Positions 10,649-24,100 of a stretch of 64,000 nucleotides of DNA are shown here, one piece after another; the first letter of the stretch is position 1; each line of letters starts with the position of its first letter. The position numbers and the translations under genes are program-made. The notes beneath the pieces were generated by a model. The model was not told where the DNA came from, searched no databases, and saw only the letters and a list, made by a program, of their open reading frames with translations. Origin of the DNA: Hemileia vastatrix (lineage: Eukaryota; Basidiomycota; Pucciniomycetes; Pucciniales; Zaghouaniaceae); the NCBI GenBank assembly GCA_030280995.1, contig JASXTE010000002.1, forward strand, positions 3,855,683 to 3,919,682, written 5' to 3'.

Positions 10649-12740
10649 TACAAAAAATTGTGCATATAATTGTAAAAAAATTGATTCAATTCTGGTTGTA
10701 ATAAATGAGCTATTTTTTTCAGAAAGAATAAAAATAAATTTATGTTCAGGATTAATTTATTTTAAATAAGAGAAAAAATAATTTATAAGATGTTTATGTA
10801 AAAATATTTAAGACCAAATTTTGTACTTTTACTAATGGTGATAGCTTTTCATTGTATTTTACAGGAAATACTTAAATAAATTGTCAATTAAAAAATTTTA
10901 AATATTTTTTAACAAAAACAATACCTTAAATGGTGTAGTAAATCTCCTGAAAAATGAACTTACAAAAAACAATAATTTATCAAAAATTTCAATTTTTAAG
11001 TATCTCAGTTATTAATGATTAGTTCTTTTAAATTAAAACTCTAAGATGAGTAATACATGGCGGATAAATTTTGTATATTATTAACAAAAAAAAGAAATAT
11101 ATTCAAAAAAAATGTGCAAAAAAAATCAAATTGAAAAAAATAGTTTGATTTACAAATAAAATTTAATATAACTACAGATTTAGCCTCTTCTTATTCTAAA
11201 AAGTAATAAATTTTTCCTTATATAAATATAATAAAAGATAAAATTAATCACATTGTCTTTAACAACTTTCAAATTTGAAATTTTGAATATTTTATTTTTA
11301 CCAAAAAGTAATTCTATTTAACACCAAAATTTAAAGGGAATTACAAGTTATTGAAGCTTTCAATTAAATATTTTGTGGTGGTACTTAAAAAATGGCACAG
11401 GTTTATATTTCTATATGGCTTATTAGAACTTCAATCTTACAATATTTTTTCATTATTTAGTCATGATTAAAAAAGATCTTGAGAACATAATAATATATTT
11501 GAACAAAATATTTGTTAATATTTAAAAAGTAAGAAGAATGAAAAAAGCAGGATAAAAAGTTTTATGGATTAATATAATATATTTTTATGATATTAATTTT
11601 TATTAAGTTTTTATTTGTATAATTTATTACTTTAATTAATAACAGTTGATCTGTACTTCAAATACAATTCAAAAATTTGACTAAAGATCAAATATAATAC
11701 ATAAAATTATAGCTCTTTCAGAATTCACCCAAAAAAAGTAAGTCACTAATATAATTAAATATTTAAAAAGCAAAATAAGGTAATTTTTTATGAATTAGTT
11801 TCTTGAACTACACTCAATGACTATAGAGTTTCTTGAACTACACTCAATGACTATAGCTATGAATCAAATTTTATGACACATCTTTCAAGATGAGGGTTAG
11901 AATCCATTTATTGATTGTGAATCTCCTATGAAATGAGAATATTCAGGTAAAAAATCTTTTTTATTACCATGGAGATCAACTCAAATTGTCATACAAGAGC
12001 TATATACACACTTTCACTGTCAGCTTAAGCTTTCACTTTTCATATTATCATGTATACACAATTTATTCCAGTTAATTTTTATAAAATCAAGGACGTAATT
12101 CCAATTTGATTTAACCATGTTGATCTTACTTTGAATTATGTAAGAAGAAACATTTTTCAAATCTTCTTCTTTGATAAAAATATATCTTTAGAAATTTTTT
12201 CTTCTTTCAAAAAATAAATAAATCCTATTCCTAATTGATTTAAGATTGAGCTCCCAATTTCATTCTGGACATGAGAATTTCTCAACACAAATTGAACTTC
12301 AAGCATATTTTTAATTTTTAGATTATTGAAAACAGTTTTTTCAATGAAAAAAAATGTTTTATGATGTGATGGGTAACTTTAAAATCTAACTAAAAAATTA
12401 TATGAAAAAAAAAACAAAAATAATCTCATGCCTTAACAAAGGAAATATTTGTAGTAATTTTCAAAATAAGATGAAATTTTTTTTAATGTTTGTGTCCCAT
12501 TTTAAAAAAAATCAACTTTATCTGATTTTTTGATGTTTTGACTTATTTTAATTACTTTTCTTATATTTTACTATATAATTTAATATTATATTACTCTTTG
12601 TCTTGTTCTGTTTCAATTTTTTTACTTCTATTCTACACTTTTTTATTTTATTTTACTGTATCTCATTAAATTATATTAGACCATAATTTAATTATTTGAT
12701 CTTCAATTTTGCACAAAAATTATGATGTATGACCCTTCAC
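10649..12740. other. AT-rich non-coding stretch
   Basis: No gene or element was recognised. One exact 30-bp tandem duplication (AGTTTCTTGAACTACACTCA...) lies at 11797-11826 and 11827-11856. Confidence 0.6.
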
Positions 12741-13217
12741 ATGCAAAAAATTAGATGGTTAACTCTGATGATTGGCCAAACATCATAATTCACATGATAA
12801 AAACTGGCTTGTGAACTCTGATGTTTGGCCAAACAACAGAGTTCACATGCATAAAATTGGCAGGTAAACTTTGATGTATTTCTGAACAAAATATTTCACC
12901 AGCCAATTTCATGCATGTGAACTATGTTGTTTGGCCAAAAATCAGAGTTCACCACCCAATTTTATGCATGTGAGCTCTGATGTTCAACCATACATCAAAG
13001 TTCATCTGCCAAGTCTATGCATGTGAACTCTCTTGTTTTGCCAAAAATCTGAGCTCACATGCCAATTTTATGCATATGAAAACTGATGTTTGGCTGAACA
13101 TCAGAGTTCACCACCGAATTTTTTGAATGTGATATCTGATCTATGGCCATACAACAGATCTTGTCAGCCTTTTTTACCAGATGAATGCTGATGTATGGCT
13201 GTAAAGAAGCATTCATC
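12741..13217. repeat. Nine-unit array of 36-bp palindromes at 53-bp period
   Basis: Palindromic units of 36 bp start at 12758, 12811, 12864, 12917, 12970, 13023, 13076, 13129 and 13182, always 53 bp apart, separated by 17-bp spacers. The consensus arm is GTGAACTCTGATGTTTGG with its inverse. Spacers before unit 3 read like ATGCATAAAATTGGCAG; after unit 3 they read as its reverse complement (like CTGCCAATTTTATGCAT). The array therefore changes orientation at 12864-12899. It is not a CRISPR array, because the spacers are conserved. Units have diverged, so this is old. Confidence 0.9.
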
Positions 13218-14519
13218 AAATACAATAAAATGAGATGAGATATAAGATTTTAATACAATAAAAATAATAAAATAAGTAAGAAAAATTCCTGAAAATTAAT
13301 AATATAAAATAAATGTCTATGAAATGAGAAGAACATAATGAAAAATGATTCTATATTAAATAAATAAATAAGAAATATCCTTAGATTAAATCGATAAATC
13401 AAATCAAGTTAAATAAAACTTAAATTAGAAATTATATTATAATATAACATATAATCAAATATAATATAGTATAATACACTGCAACAAATGTTTTTTTTGT
13501 CTTGAAGTGCAGCAGTGGTGAAATGATTACACAACAGTTATGTAGCAACTATTTTTAGCACTTAAAGGTCTTAAGTGGGTCTTAAATAAAAAAATGATAG
13601 TTTCATAACTGTTTCACAACTTTTGAAAAATTGTTACACCTCATGGCAAAGCAAAAATGTGTCATAGTGATACATTATGATGTTATTAAATCAAAGATAA
13701 AAAATATTAAAAAAAACCAAAAAAATGAATGAAAAAATAGAATACAAATCAGTAAAATAAAATGTAATATAATAAACAGAAATCAAGTAGAATAAAATAT
13801 ATTGAATCAAATAAAATTATAGAATATGTAAAAATAATAATACTAAATCAGAATATGAATATTTTTATTCAATATCAACTTGAATATGCATATTGAATAA
13901 GATTTATATTATTCATATTCAATTTTAATTTTCATACACATATTCAATGTTAATATACATAATCATATTCAATAACAATAAGATTATATATATTTATTTT
14001 AAGTATGAATATTCATTATCACTTTCATCATTTATATGCATTATTGTTTTGGATTTACATACTCAGTACAAGTTTGCAGAAATATATCAAATTTCACATT
14101 TCTTATATTTATAATAGTGTTGAATATTCTTGAGATATCATAAAATGGCTCTAAAAATAATCAATGTATATGCTTTTTCCAAAAATCATAAAGTGAAATT
14201 TTTTGGTAAAATAGTTTCTTCAATATCAGATGGTTAATCATCATGTTTAAAATTTTTCAATAAATTATACATAAATTTTCAATTAAAATAAAATAAATAA
14301 TTTTAAAATCAAAAATTTTAAGCAGGTTTCCAGCTCTATCTTGATATATAATTTTAAAAACTTGATTTAACATATGTGATAATAATATACTTTTTTTTAA
14401 AATAATTGCTGAATTACTTTCATTTAAATTATAGAAGTGTTTCATTTTACTCTCAGTAACTATTAGAAAAGATTCAGTCACTTTTTTAAAGGAGTTAAAG
14501 CTGACATTTAATCCCAATC
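13218..14519. other. AT-rich non-coding stretch
   Basis: Nothing gene-like is visible. Between 13850 and 14000 the hexamer-like motif ATATTCAAT/ATTGAATAT recurs in both orientations. A short minus-strand open frame at 14257-14517 is only AT-rich sequence. Confidence 0.55.
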
Positions 14520-14625
14520 CAGTACCTGCTTAGTATGAGTTGAGGTTGAATTAAATCTGAGTTCAATCTAAGCTCAAGTTGAGGACTTGCTAGCAAGTCT
14601 CTCCCCCCCAAATATTGTGTGGTGA
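14520..14625. mobile_element. Partial MITE, GGACTTGCTAGCAAG family
   Basis: The right end GGACTTGCTAGCAAGTC...CCCCCC...AATATTGTGTGGTGAA matches the right end of the complete copy at 40413-40665. The left part is diverged or truncated. Confidence 0.6.
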
Positions 14626-14639
14626 ATGTGTTTCCTTTA

Positions 14640-15390
14640 AAAAAATTAAAATGTGAATTTTTATTTGATTTAAGCAAATGGAAAAAAAGAAGAGCATATG
14701 AATGATGGGGTTTTTGGATTTAAAAAATTATTGTGCCCAATCTCTGTAACATTTCTTGTATATTTATCATTTTTGTATGTTTATTTTGTGTCACTATCCT
14801 CTTCCACCATCTTTGTTTACTCTCTCTTTAGAATACAATGCTTTTTCCCCTCTGAAATAATCCTTTCTTCTTTCCTCTCCTCTTTCTCCCCACCCTTTGT
14901 GTTCCCCTCTTCATCCTTTCTCACCCCAATCAACCTTTCCCTCTCCCTCTTTCACCATCTCTTTCCTTCTCTTTCCTTCTCCACTCTTCTGCAATCCTTC
15001 ATCTTTATAGAAATAAATAGGGAGTGGATGTAAAGATTTAAAAGGGAGCTCCAGTTGCAGGGAAGAATAGGAGAGGGAAGGAATGGGGTGAGAAATTAGT
15101 GGGTTTAGTAGGTTTGGAGAGCATGGTGATTTGGTTGGGAAAGACTTTTAAAGGTATTTAAAGGGGTTTGGAAGCACAGGGAGTGTAGAAAAGGGGTACA
15201 GAGGGCCTGGGAGGTATGAAATGGGGAGCAAAACAGTAGGGCAAAAAATGGAATGGGATGTAGGAAAATCATGTAAAAATGGCATTGAAAGGGGAAGGAA
15301 GTGGTGCAAACAAAGTATAAAAAGAGGAAGTTGAACTCTGTTGTTCAGGAAAACAACAGAGTTTACTACCATAAAATATTTCTGAACAAT
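14640..15390 (+). other. Remnant related to the minisatellite part of H1
   Basis: A C/T-rich stretch (14850-15000) is followed by GGTGCAAACAAAGTATAAAAAG (15302-15323), a 36-bp palindrome (15331-15366, arm TTGAACTCTGTTGTT) and CATAAAATATT. The same order occurs once per element at 8230-9095, there with GGTGCAAACAGAGTGTG. No transposase piece is left. Open frames at 14698-15033 and 15148-15372 are low-complexity artefacts. Confidence 0.6.
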
Positions 15391-15804
15391 GAAATATATA
15401 AGTTAAAAAAATCAACTCTTAAGTAGTTTCAGACATGTATCAACACTGTAGCTAGGATACTACAGCTGTATATTTATTTTATCATGTAAAGTGGTAGGAA
15501 GGGTATAATTGTGACTTTTCAATTTTAAATTTTAAATCCAAAAAGACATTAAATTGACTCCAGATTTTGTTTCAATATTTTTTAGAAGCCATAGATTCAT
15601 AATATAAATTAAAAAACAAAAAAAAGATAGCATGTTTTTTCAAAAATATTTTTTTTTGAAAAAAAGTGAAATTTTCAGCTGAAGAAATAATAACAGTATT
15701 ATAATGAGACTAGCATAATCAGATAGAGATAGGAGATTTTAGTTTTATTCAAAAATTGAAATGTGGTTTAAAAATTATTTTCAGTGAAAAAAATCAAAAC
15801 TTTG
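15391..15804. other. AT-rich stretch, nothing recognised
   Basis: I see only poly-A/T rich sequence with no coding signature and no clear terminal repeats for the neighbouring Tc1 relic. Confidence 0.5.
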
Positions 15805-16834
15805 TGGAGGGGTCACCAGCACCTTGATCCTCCAGATGCAGTAATCACAGCTTAAATTAATGAAGGCAAGGAGGCTAAAATTTTTTAAAAAAATTTATTT
15901 GAAATACTATCCCAATAACAGTGCAAAGCTAGTTCTAATTCTTTGATATTTTGAGGCTGGAAGTTGTTGTGAAAATTGGCCTTAATTTCTCTCCAACTTT
16001 TCTTAATTAGATTGAGGTCCAGAGAGTTTGGAGGCCAATATTCAATCTTCTAGAGGTTGAAAGACACCTAAAACTTGTGAGATTTTATAGATTTATGCAC
16101 AGGGTACTGTCCCCCATCAATAATAATTTCTATTGAGGGTCAGTTTTTTCAAGATATGGGAGGAGGTTGCTATGATAAAAATTTTCAATAAAGTGACTAG
16201 ATTTTCTTCATCTTTCAGAAAAGATGACCAGTGTACCTTTAGTTTAATTGAAAAAAGCATCCAATACCATAATACTAGATTTCCCCCTCTGAAATGTTGG
16301 CTGGAGGCATGATTGTTTAGACTTTTTCATTTTTGTCCCCAGACTTAAGTTGGTTCAATTGGCCTACAAAGCTCAAATAAAGTCTAATTAGTACACAAGA
16401 TGTGTCTCCAATCTTCTTGTGATCCATTGAATGTTTGAAGCACTTTTTACATTGCATGGAGTTGAGATGAGGCTTCTTTAAAGCTGCAAGAGACCTGAAA
16501 TAAAGCTGATGAATGTATTTCAGAAGTTTTTGAATTGAGACTTGCTTTGTTAGTAAATTAGAGATTTTTTTAAGGTTTCTTGGGGGGGAGAAGATTTAAT
16601 CTGAAAAATTTGACATAGATTCCAAGGTGTAAGTTTTGGTGGGCCCCTACTTTTAGGGAAAATCTCTACTGTACCCTCCAAGTTCCACTTTTTTAATATT
16701 GAGTGAATAGTGGTACAAGGAACATCATTTTTGTGGAAAATTTGAGTTGGACTGAGTTCCTTGGCCTCCAGTGAGACTATAAAGAGCTGCATTTCAGTTG
16801 AGTGGCAAGGTTTTGTTTCTGAAGATCTGGCCAT
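15805..16834 (-). pseudogene. Tc1/mariner transposase relic
   Basis: The minus-strand frame starting at 16834 (MARSSETKPC) has a helix-turn-helix pair with TTIHSILKKWNLEGTVE and GPPKLTP, the N-terminal DNA-binding signature of Tc1 enzymes. Further down, in broken frames, IIIDGGQYPVHKS (about 16130-16080) lies where Tc1 proteins have their second catalytic Asp. WPPNSLDLNLIKKSWREIK (about 16045-15990) matches the usual WPxxSPDLNPIExxW motif, with the catalytic Glu replaced by Lys. Stops and shifts separate the pieces. I could not see a convincing pair of terminal inverted repeats. Confidence 0.75.
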
Positions 16835-17731
16835 ATCTAGAGCAAATCATAAAAAAAGTAATTTTTTTTTCAGTTTATATAAAATAAAAATTAGATCCTA
16901 GTGTAAAACAGAACTTAAAAGATGATTAAGGGAGAAATAGAGCTTAAACAAAACAGAAGAAAATTTTGAGTTTCAAAGTTAATGGTGGTAAGAGATAATT
17001 TTGAAAAATAGGTGAAAAAAATGCATGCAAGTGAAAATGATACCCTTCCACCCACTGTAAAATTTCTTTGAATACTGGTGTATGCATTTGTATAAAATTT
17101 CACAAATTCAACATAAATATGAATTGGTAATTATTTATAAATATTGAAATTTAGAGAACAAAAAGTAATGAAAGTTAAAAAAACTCCATATAATGGTTTT
17201 ATATTTTTTCTTGAGAACTTTTTTTTTCTAATTTGGTTAATAATTATACCTATGATGAAGAAAATATGTATTTTAGAAAATAATTTGAAAACAAAAAAAT
17301 TGATTAAAGCTTTAACCATTTTCATAGGTCTCATGAGATGAACATACATAGCTTTGAATGTACCTGTAAGTGCTGCTGGGGAGGGTAAAAAATTCTTTTA
17401 CATTAATCAGTAAATTTTAATGAATATTGGACTCAAGATATATTTATATGCTTAGAATTTAATCTTAACTTCTAAATTTATGACTACTATATGTACCTTA
17501 ATAAATACGTTTAATAATTAAACACTCGGGTAAATAAAACTTATAAGATTACACAATATATATATGATTATTTAATCAGGGAAAGAGACAACTATATTAG
17601 TTCTCTTAATTTATAAAAATATTTTATCACAAAAAATACATATAATTTAAAAAAATTAAATATCTTAGCTTAATAGAACTAAGATTGAACTCCAAATGAT
17701 AACATATGCCTTACTGTGGTTCAAGAATAGT
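16835..17731. other. AT-rich stretch, nothing recognised
   Basis: There are only AT-rich open frames without protein-like composition. GAATA at 17732-17736 is the left target duplication of the Ty3 element that follows. Confidence 0.5.
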
Positions 17732-17736
17732 GAATA

Positions 17737-19237
17737 TTTTAGCCTGTATATCCCCAGGACTTAGTGAAAAGTAATTATAAGTTATTTTAAACACATGAAA
17801 TATACATGGGAACAATAAATAAGAGTACACAAACAGTATACATAAGTAAAATTATGATAATACACAAAAAATGCCATTATAACACCTTATATACATGCAT
17901 ATATCCACCTTTTATAAGTCTTATGTACTTAAAATTAAGTTGTAATATGTTAGGGTAACCTTAAGAGCCTTAATTATAAGGCTAAATAATTTTTAAGTAT
18001 ACTTAAAGCTTTTATTTTCATTGTTTTATGCAAAAAACAAGAAATGTGCTTTATTTCACTTAAAAGTTGCTTATATGTGCTATAAATTTAAGAATATTAA
18101 AAATGCGCTTTGACAGTTCGATTTGTCTCATTTAGAACTATTGATTTGGCTACTTAAATGCATAAAAATAAAACTTTTCAAATTTGGTGTTTTTTATGCC
18201 AGAAATGGCTTCTGTGTACTGGCCACATACTGCCTGCATTTTTCCCATGTGAATAGCTTCATTATTAGCAAAGTTAGCTTTTTAACACTATAATTACCCC
18301 ACATTCTATGCCCACTGTGGGGAAACACACTAAAATAGGCGACAGGCGCTTATTTAGTGTCCTAGCTTAATTAATAATGCATTGACCCTCTTTATATGCA
18401 CTAATTTCATTAATAAACTCACTCTTGGCGCCTTATTTTACTATTATGCTTAATTTTGCCTAAAATTAGTCAAGGATTTACCTGTGGAAGCGCCTGCCAA
18501 GGACTGCATGTAGTTACCCCACATCTCATGCCCTTCTTTGCGTTTCTAGGTGGTTTTTCAGTCAATTTTGGTCAATTTTGAATGGGAATTTCACGTAGTA
18601 TAATGTCAGGATTAGTTCCATCATTTCTACAGTGAATTCCCCTTATTATTAAGCTCTTATTAACCTTAATTTTCCCTCTTTCATCTTTTATATTGATGTA
18701 TAATATGCATATACTCTCTTTTTTATATATTCTTTAATTTTGATGGATTTTCCCTATTATTCCAGGATTTTGGAGGTAGTTACTCTTCTAATTATGTTAT
18801 GAGTCACTAGGGATGTTGATGGACATGTCTATTAGTTGGATGGAGGTGTCATAACTGTGTATTGGACTGGTAAATCAAGGGATTCATTGGGGAACTCAAT
18901 GTGTATAAAAGGAGGGGGTTTTGGGTATTGTTTTGGAGATTCTTTATCATTAAAATTTAAACCATATAAACAAACCAATTACAATACATATCAATTAGTA
19001 CTTATAGAGTCTTATGAATAGTATTTGAATAATTAAAATTCTATTTTTCTACCAACTAAGAAGATTGTAAGCCATATATAAAATTAGTGAGAATTATATT
19101 ACTGAGACCTTTATTTTGAATTATATTTTAATAATATTTGGATTTGTACTACAGTATTCATATAGGACCATTTAATTCTTCTAGAAAACTGACCATTCAA
19201 GCTAGTTCACGTCTTTGTACTTGACCTCAGCCTGACA
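17737..19237 (+). repeat. 5' LTR of T1
   Basis: This 1,501-bp LTR aligns along its length with 25973-27471. Shared landmarks are TCCCCAGGACTTAG-like sequence at the start, TATAAAAGGAGGG near the middle and CAGCCTGACA at the end. A 7-bp stem (CCCCACA / TGTGGGG, about 18298-18325) is present here and partly decayed in the other copy. Confidence 0.92.
18904..18912 (+). promoter_or_regulatory. TATA box in the T1 5' LTR
   Basis: TATAAAAGG lies within the LTR and is conserved in the 3' LTR (27138-27146). It would place the transcription start, and so the U3/R border, a few tens of bases downstream. This is inferred from motif and position only. Confidence 0.6.
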
Positions 19238-19239
19238 AT

Positions 19240-19247
19240 TGGGGACC
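19240..19247 (+). other. Candidate primer-binding site of T1
   Basis: TGGGGACC lies two bases after the LTR end. It begins with TGG, the complement of a tRNA 3' CCA, as expected for minus-strand priming. Only eight bases are considered; the tRNA is not identified. Confidence 0.45.
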
Positions 19248-19431
19248 TTTCCTCAAGAATTCTGTTGGTTATCTTCCAGTAAGTATAAAATTTAAAAAAT
19301 AGGCTACAAGTAAATAAAATACCTATAGAAATATTTGGATAATTACAACAGGTTTCGGTCACTTATATAGTGATTTCAGAAAAATAAGCCCTGTTATATA
19401 ATAAAATTGTGATATTGAATCAACAATATTA

Positions 19432-19590
19432 CCACTAATTTAACGTATAATTGTTGTTAGTGGGTCTGTCAATAGACCAATTAAATTTGTGATCTTTTCA
19501 GATAAATTTTTTTACCACTAATTTAACATAAAATTTTTCTTAGTGGGAGTCTGCCAATAGAGCAATTAAATTTGTGATCTTTGCAGTTGA
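19432..19590 (+). repeat. Tandem duplication in the T1 leader
   Basis: Two copies of a segment starting ACCACTAATTTAAC (19432 and about 19515) run through TTAGTGGG...CAATTAAATTTGTGATCTTT, with a period of about 83 bp. It lies in the untranslated leader before gag. Confidence 0.75.
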
Positions 19591-19906
19591 TAACCAAGTA
19601 AACTGATTAATTATTTTCTTTTAACAGGACACTTAATCCCCTTTTATTGGTTTGTAAAATTCAATTAATATTTAGAAAGAATCTTACTGACAAATTTTCT
19701 TTTTTAAATATAAAAACACAGCTACATATTGTAGACCAGTAAAATCAAGTGACCACATAAAAGCATATTTGACTTTTGGCACTTAGAAATTCACTTCATA
19801 CCTATAAGTAAGCAATATAATTTTTTTCAGGTATTGATAAATACTAATAAAGCTCCTTCATTGAAGTTTCATATCTAAATTTCAATTTTTTTAAAAAATA
19901 AATTCC

Positions 19907-21070
19907 ATGTACAATATGTGTGACAACAATGACATTGTAAGTAATAAGGCAAAACCTTATAACTTAAGGCCTAGAGCTGAAAGACCTGTTTCAGGACATT
20001 CAAATGGAGGGACAGGAATCTCCCATCATAAACAACACCCTACCAATGTCCTTGGAGGAAAGGGAAAGACTCTTAAAACAAGTATCTATAAAGAAAACCA
20101 AAAACACATTACAAGAGCAAATTCACTCCCTCTCCACCCTACTGAATACCCTCACCATAAGAGTCAACAACATTGTAGACCAGATAAACAATCTGGAGAA
20201 AAGGGAAGCACAAGGTTTTGTAGAAGTCAACCAGGCTCTAGTTGATATAAAGGCTCAACCACAAACAGTGGCACCAAAAAATTCCATAGCAACACCTCCA
20301 GTCCAAGAGGAGGACCAAAAAATTACAGTCAGCAAATGGAAGTGGGATTGGTGTGCCCAAAATTACAACAACCCTCCTCAACAGCAGGGCTCCAGCAATC
20401 ACCCTTACAGGGGAAAGGCAAGGAGAGGCAAGGAAAGTGGGATAAGACCTTGGTAAGTCATCCATCTTCTCATGATCAATTATATCATCCTAACAATGAA
20501 TTACTTATAGGTAATGAGATTGATAAGGAATTGTTAGATATAATTGATGAGGATCTAAAGAATTATTCATTTGATAATAATATGTTAGACTTGTCTTTAA
20601 ATGAGGACAATGTAAATAGTTTTTTTGATCACCAGGATAATGCTATTAATACCAAATTGGAACCAAATGAGTTAAACCTTGAACCTGATGATGAGTCTTC
20701 TGAGTTTGACACAGAAAAAATTGAATATTTTTTAAAAGAAAATCCAAAGGAATCAAAGATAATAAGTAAATTATTATTGAGAATTGAAAAATTGGAAGAG
20801 TTCTCTAAAGAGTCAAACAATAATACAGAAAGTGTATTATTAACACTCACACAATCATTGAGTGCAACAGCCAATAGGTTGAAAATGATTGAGAATTCAA
20901 ATAATGAATTAACCAATGAAAATAAAAGATTGAACTCTGAGATTAGAAATTTAGAAAGAAAATTAGAAAACTCTCAGAATATTATGGCTACCATAGAGGG
21001 ACGTGTAAAATTGTCTTTTTCAAATATAAATGATACCTTGACTCATGTACCTGTAATAAAAGATAGGTAA
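19907..21070 (+). pseudogene. T1 gag, N-terminal part in two frames
   Basis: Translation would start at ATG 19907 (MYNMCDNND ... PYNLRPRAERP). It moves by one base to the frame containing SLEERERLLKQVSIKK (20052 on), a coiled-coil-like segment, then returns to the first frame at about 20400-20460 (HPNNELLIGNEIDKELLDII). It ends at TAA 21068-21070, which separates it from the next open block in the same frame. PYNLRPR near the N-terminus is common in fungal Ty3 gag proteins. The acidic and coiled-coil composition fits capsid precursor sequence; no enzymatic motif is expected. Confidence 0.7.
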
Positions 21071-21100
21071 CAAAGAGTAGAAATTGAAGTAGAAAACATT

Positions 21101-24100
21101 TTGAACAATACTGAGAAAGTAAAAGATAATACCTCTTATGTGGAAAGAGTACCAGTTTTCATGAAACACTCAGATGATAAACAAATGATTGAACATGAAC
21201 ATAGTGTCATGGGCTCTGAGAACTTAAAATCAGTAAATGATAAAATTAATGATAATCTTTCTAAATTAAGTGAGTTACTTAATATTTCTCAGGTTAGGGA
21301 AGCAAACACTAGCCAAAAGAACTGGCCTAAGTTAGATCAGTACCCATCTTTGGACGGGGATTCAAAATCTGATTGGAAACAATTCATTCAAAGAATTGAC
21401 AACTTTAAGTTTTCATACAAATTACCTGATGAAGAAATTACATTAAAATTAATATCTTTATTTACAGATGTGGCCTTATTATGGTTTGAATCTGTATTGA
21501 GTGAGGGAATTAACTACTCTTGGAATGAATGGAAGGCACTAATTGAAAGGAAATTAGACGGCCCAAAATTCAGAATCACTCAACAAAGATTGTATGAAAG
21601 AGCCAGATATAATCCAAATGCTGGAGATAAACCCATGGTCTTTTTAATGAATTTAATAAAAATCATGAAAGCTATGGATCCAAAAATGGATTATGATGAG
21701 TGGAAAGAGAAAATAATATACAAGTTGCCTATATCAGTTAGAGACATTTTTGTAGCTAGAACTGAAACCATCAGAGATACCTCTGGGTTCATTAATATAT
21801 GCAATGAAATATTATTAAACCACAAATATGAAACCAAGTATAATAATTACAAACAAAATGTTGAAGTAGTAAAAACTACCACAAGTAAGTTACCAGTGGA
21901 GAAGAAAAAACCTTCAGCCCCCCTTGTCCCTAAAAGACAAGAAAATAACACTTGTTATAAATGTAATGAACCTTGGGTTAAGGGTCACACGTGTAAGAAA
22001 AGAATTAATGTTATTGAAACCTCACAAAATTCTGAACCAAATAATCATGAAGATGAGAACGTGGAATCCAGTGAGGATTGTAAAAGTAACTTTTCTTACA
22101 GTGATGATGAACATGAGATATTTGTATTAGAACAGGATATTATGTTCCTGAATGATGCTATACCTCATACAGATACATCTTTAACTTCCATTGAAGAAGC
22201 TGAAATAATTAAAGATGTATCTCATGATACTTACAAAATAACATCTATCAGAGCACCTGTTATTATATGTGGAAGAGAAATGAGTGCCATTCTTGACACT
22301 GGGGCTGCAGGTAGTGTAGTTTCTATTAATACATTAATGAAACTTGACAGTAAGTATAAGGAAAAACTAGAACCTGTACAGACAAAGAACTGGAGGGGTT
22401 TTGGTTCAGTTTTAAATCCAATCGGCAAATACAAAGCTGCTGTATTCTTTAAGTATAGTAATGGATTTTTAAGAGCAGTGTGTGAGTTTGTTGTAATGGA
22501 TAATAAAAATTGCAGTGATCAGTTTATTAGTGGCAATGACTTATTGACAAAATTTGGCATTAAACTAGATCCTGCAAACAGTTGCTTCACTATAGGCATG
22601 AATTGTAAGAGAATATTCAAGATATGTTCTGAAAATTCAGTATATTCCATTTCTCCTAGAGAGGAACAGCTGCAAGGTGGAAGAACCACCACTGAAGTGG
22701 TAGAATTGGACAATGAAATCCAAAAGGCCTCTTTCAGTCCTCAGCTCTCAAAAATTGAAGAAGACAATATTTTGAGATTGATCAAATCTCATCCTATGGC
22801 ATTTGTCCATGGTTCAAATGAGCTAGGATTGGTCAAAGACCATGAGATTAAAATCTCTTTAAGTTGTGACTTGGATAATATTCCTGGCAGCTTGAAAAAG
22901 AAACCTTACCCAGCATCTCCTGCAAAAAGGAAAGATATTGAAGAAAATATAAAAATGTTGTTGGAAATGGGTATTGTTGAAAAAGTAGACACAACACCTA
23001 AGTATTGTGTTATTTCATCAGTATTAATCTATTATGAAAAAGATAAGGCAAGATTATGTGGTGATTATAGTGCTCTGAATACATACACTGTAGATGATAT
23101 TTACCCTCTACCAAGGATAGCTTCTATCCATGCTACCTTAAAAGGAGCAAAATATATTTCCTGTCAGGATGGAAACAAAGGTTACCACCAGATTCCTGGG
23201 GAAAAGAATTCTTAATATTACTTATTAATAACCACACATATGGGAATATATAAGTATGTGAGAATGCGATTTGGCCCAAAGAATGTGCCTTCAGTCTTCC
23301 AAAAATTGATGGATAGTGTCTTTCATCAAGAAATTGTTAAAGGATGGCTTTTAGTTTATATTGATGACATCATAGTTTTTTAAAAAAAATATGATGAACA
23401 TTTAAATCACCTGAAGAGAGTCTTTCAAAAGATGGATGAAATTAATATGAAAATTGTATTAAAGAAATGTAAGTTTGGATTTCAATCCTTGAAAGTACTT
23501 GGACATGTTGTATCTGGATTACAAATTTGTGTTGACCAGAATAAGGTGGCAGCAATTAAAAACATTGGTATACCTAAGAATGTAACAGATTTTCAAAGTT
23601 TTTTGGGTATGTGTGGATATTATAGACAGTATATTAAAAACTACCAATCCATTGCAGCTCCTTTAACAACATTAATCAGGAAAAATGAGGCTTTCATTTG
23701 GAATAATGAAAGACAACACGCCTTTAATAAATTAAAGGAATTTTTAATTTCAGCTCCAATATTGGGACTGCCAGATTTCACCCTACCTTTTATCTTGTAC
23801 ACTGATGCAAGCTTCACAGGGTTAGGTGCTGCTTTACAGCAAAAACAGGTAATAAATGGAAAATTATCTGAAATAGTTATCTGTTATATATCCAGAACCT
23901 TAAGAAAGACAGAATTAAGGTATGGTGCCACACAACTGGAATGTTTAGCCATGGTGTGGGCCTTGGAGAGACTTCATTACTATCTGGAAGACCAGAAGTT
24001 TGAATTAATAACAGATTTCAGTGAAGTAAAATCATTACTAAACATGAAAACACCTAATAGGCACATGTTTAGATGGCAACCAGCTGTAAAAGAGTACAGA

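Noticed and set aside
12741..13217. CRISPR-like array (36-bp repeat, 17-bp spacer)
   Set aside because: The spacers are conserved with each other and reverse orientation, repeats are diverged, there are no cas genes, and the surroundings are eukaryotic.
14698..15033. Hydrophobic 111-codon frame
   Set aside because: C/T-rich low-complexity sequence similar to the stretch at 8230-8350.
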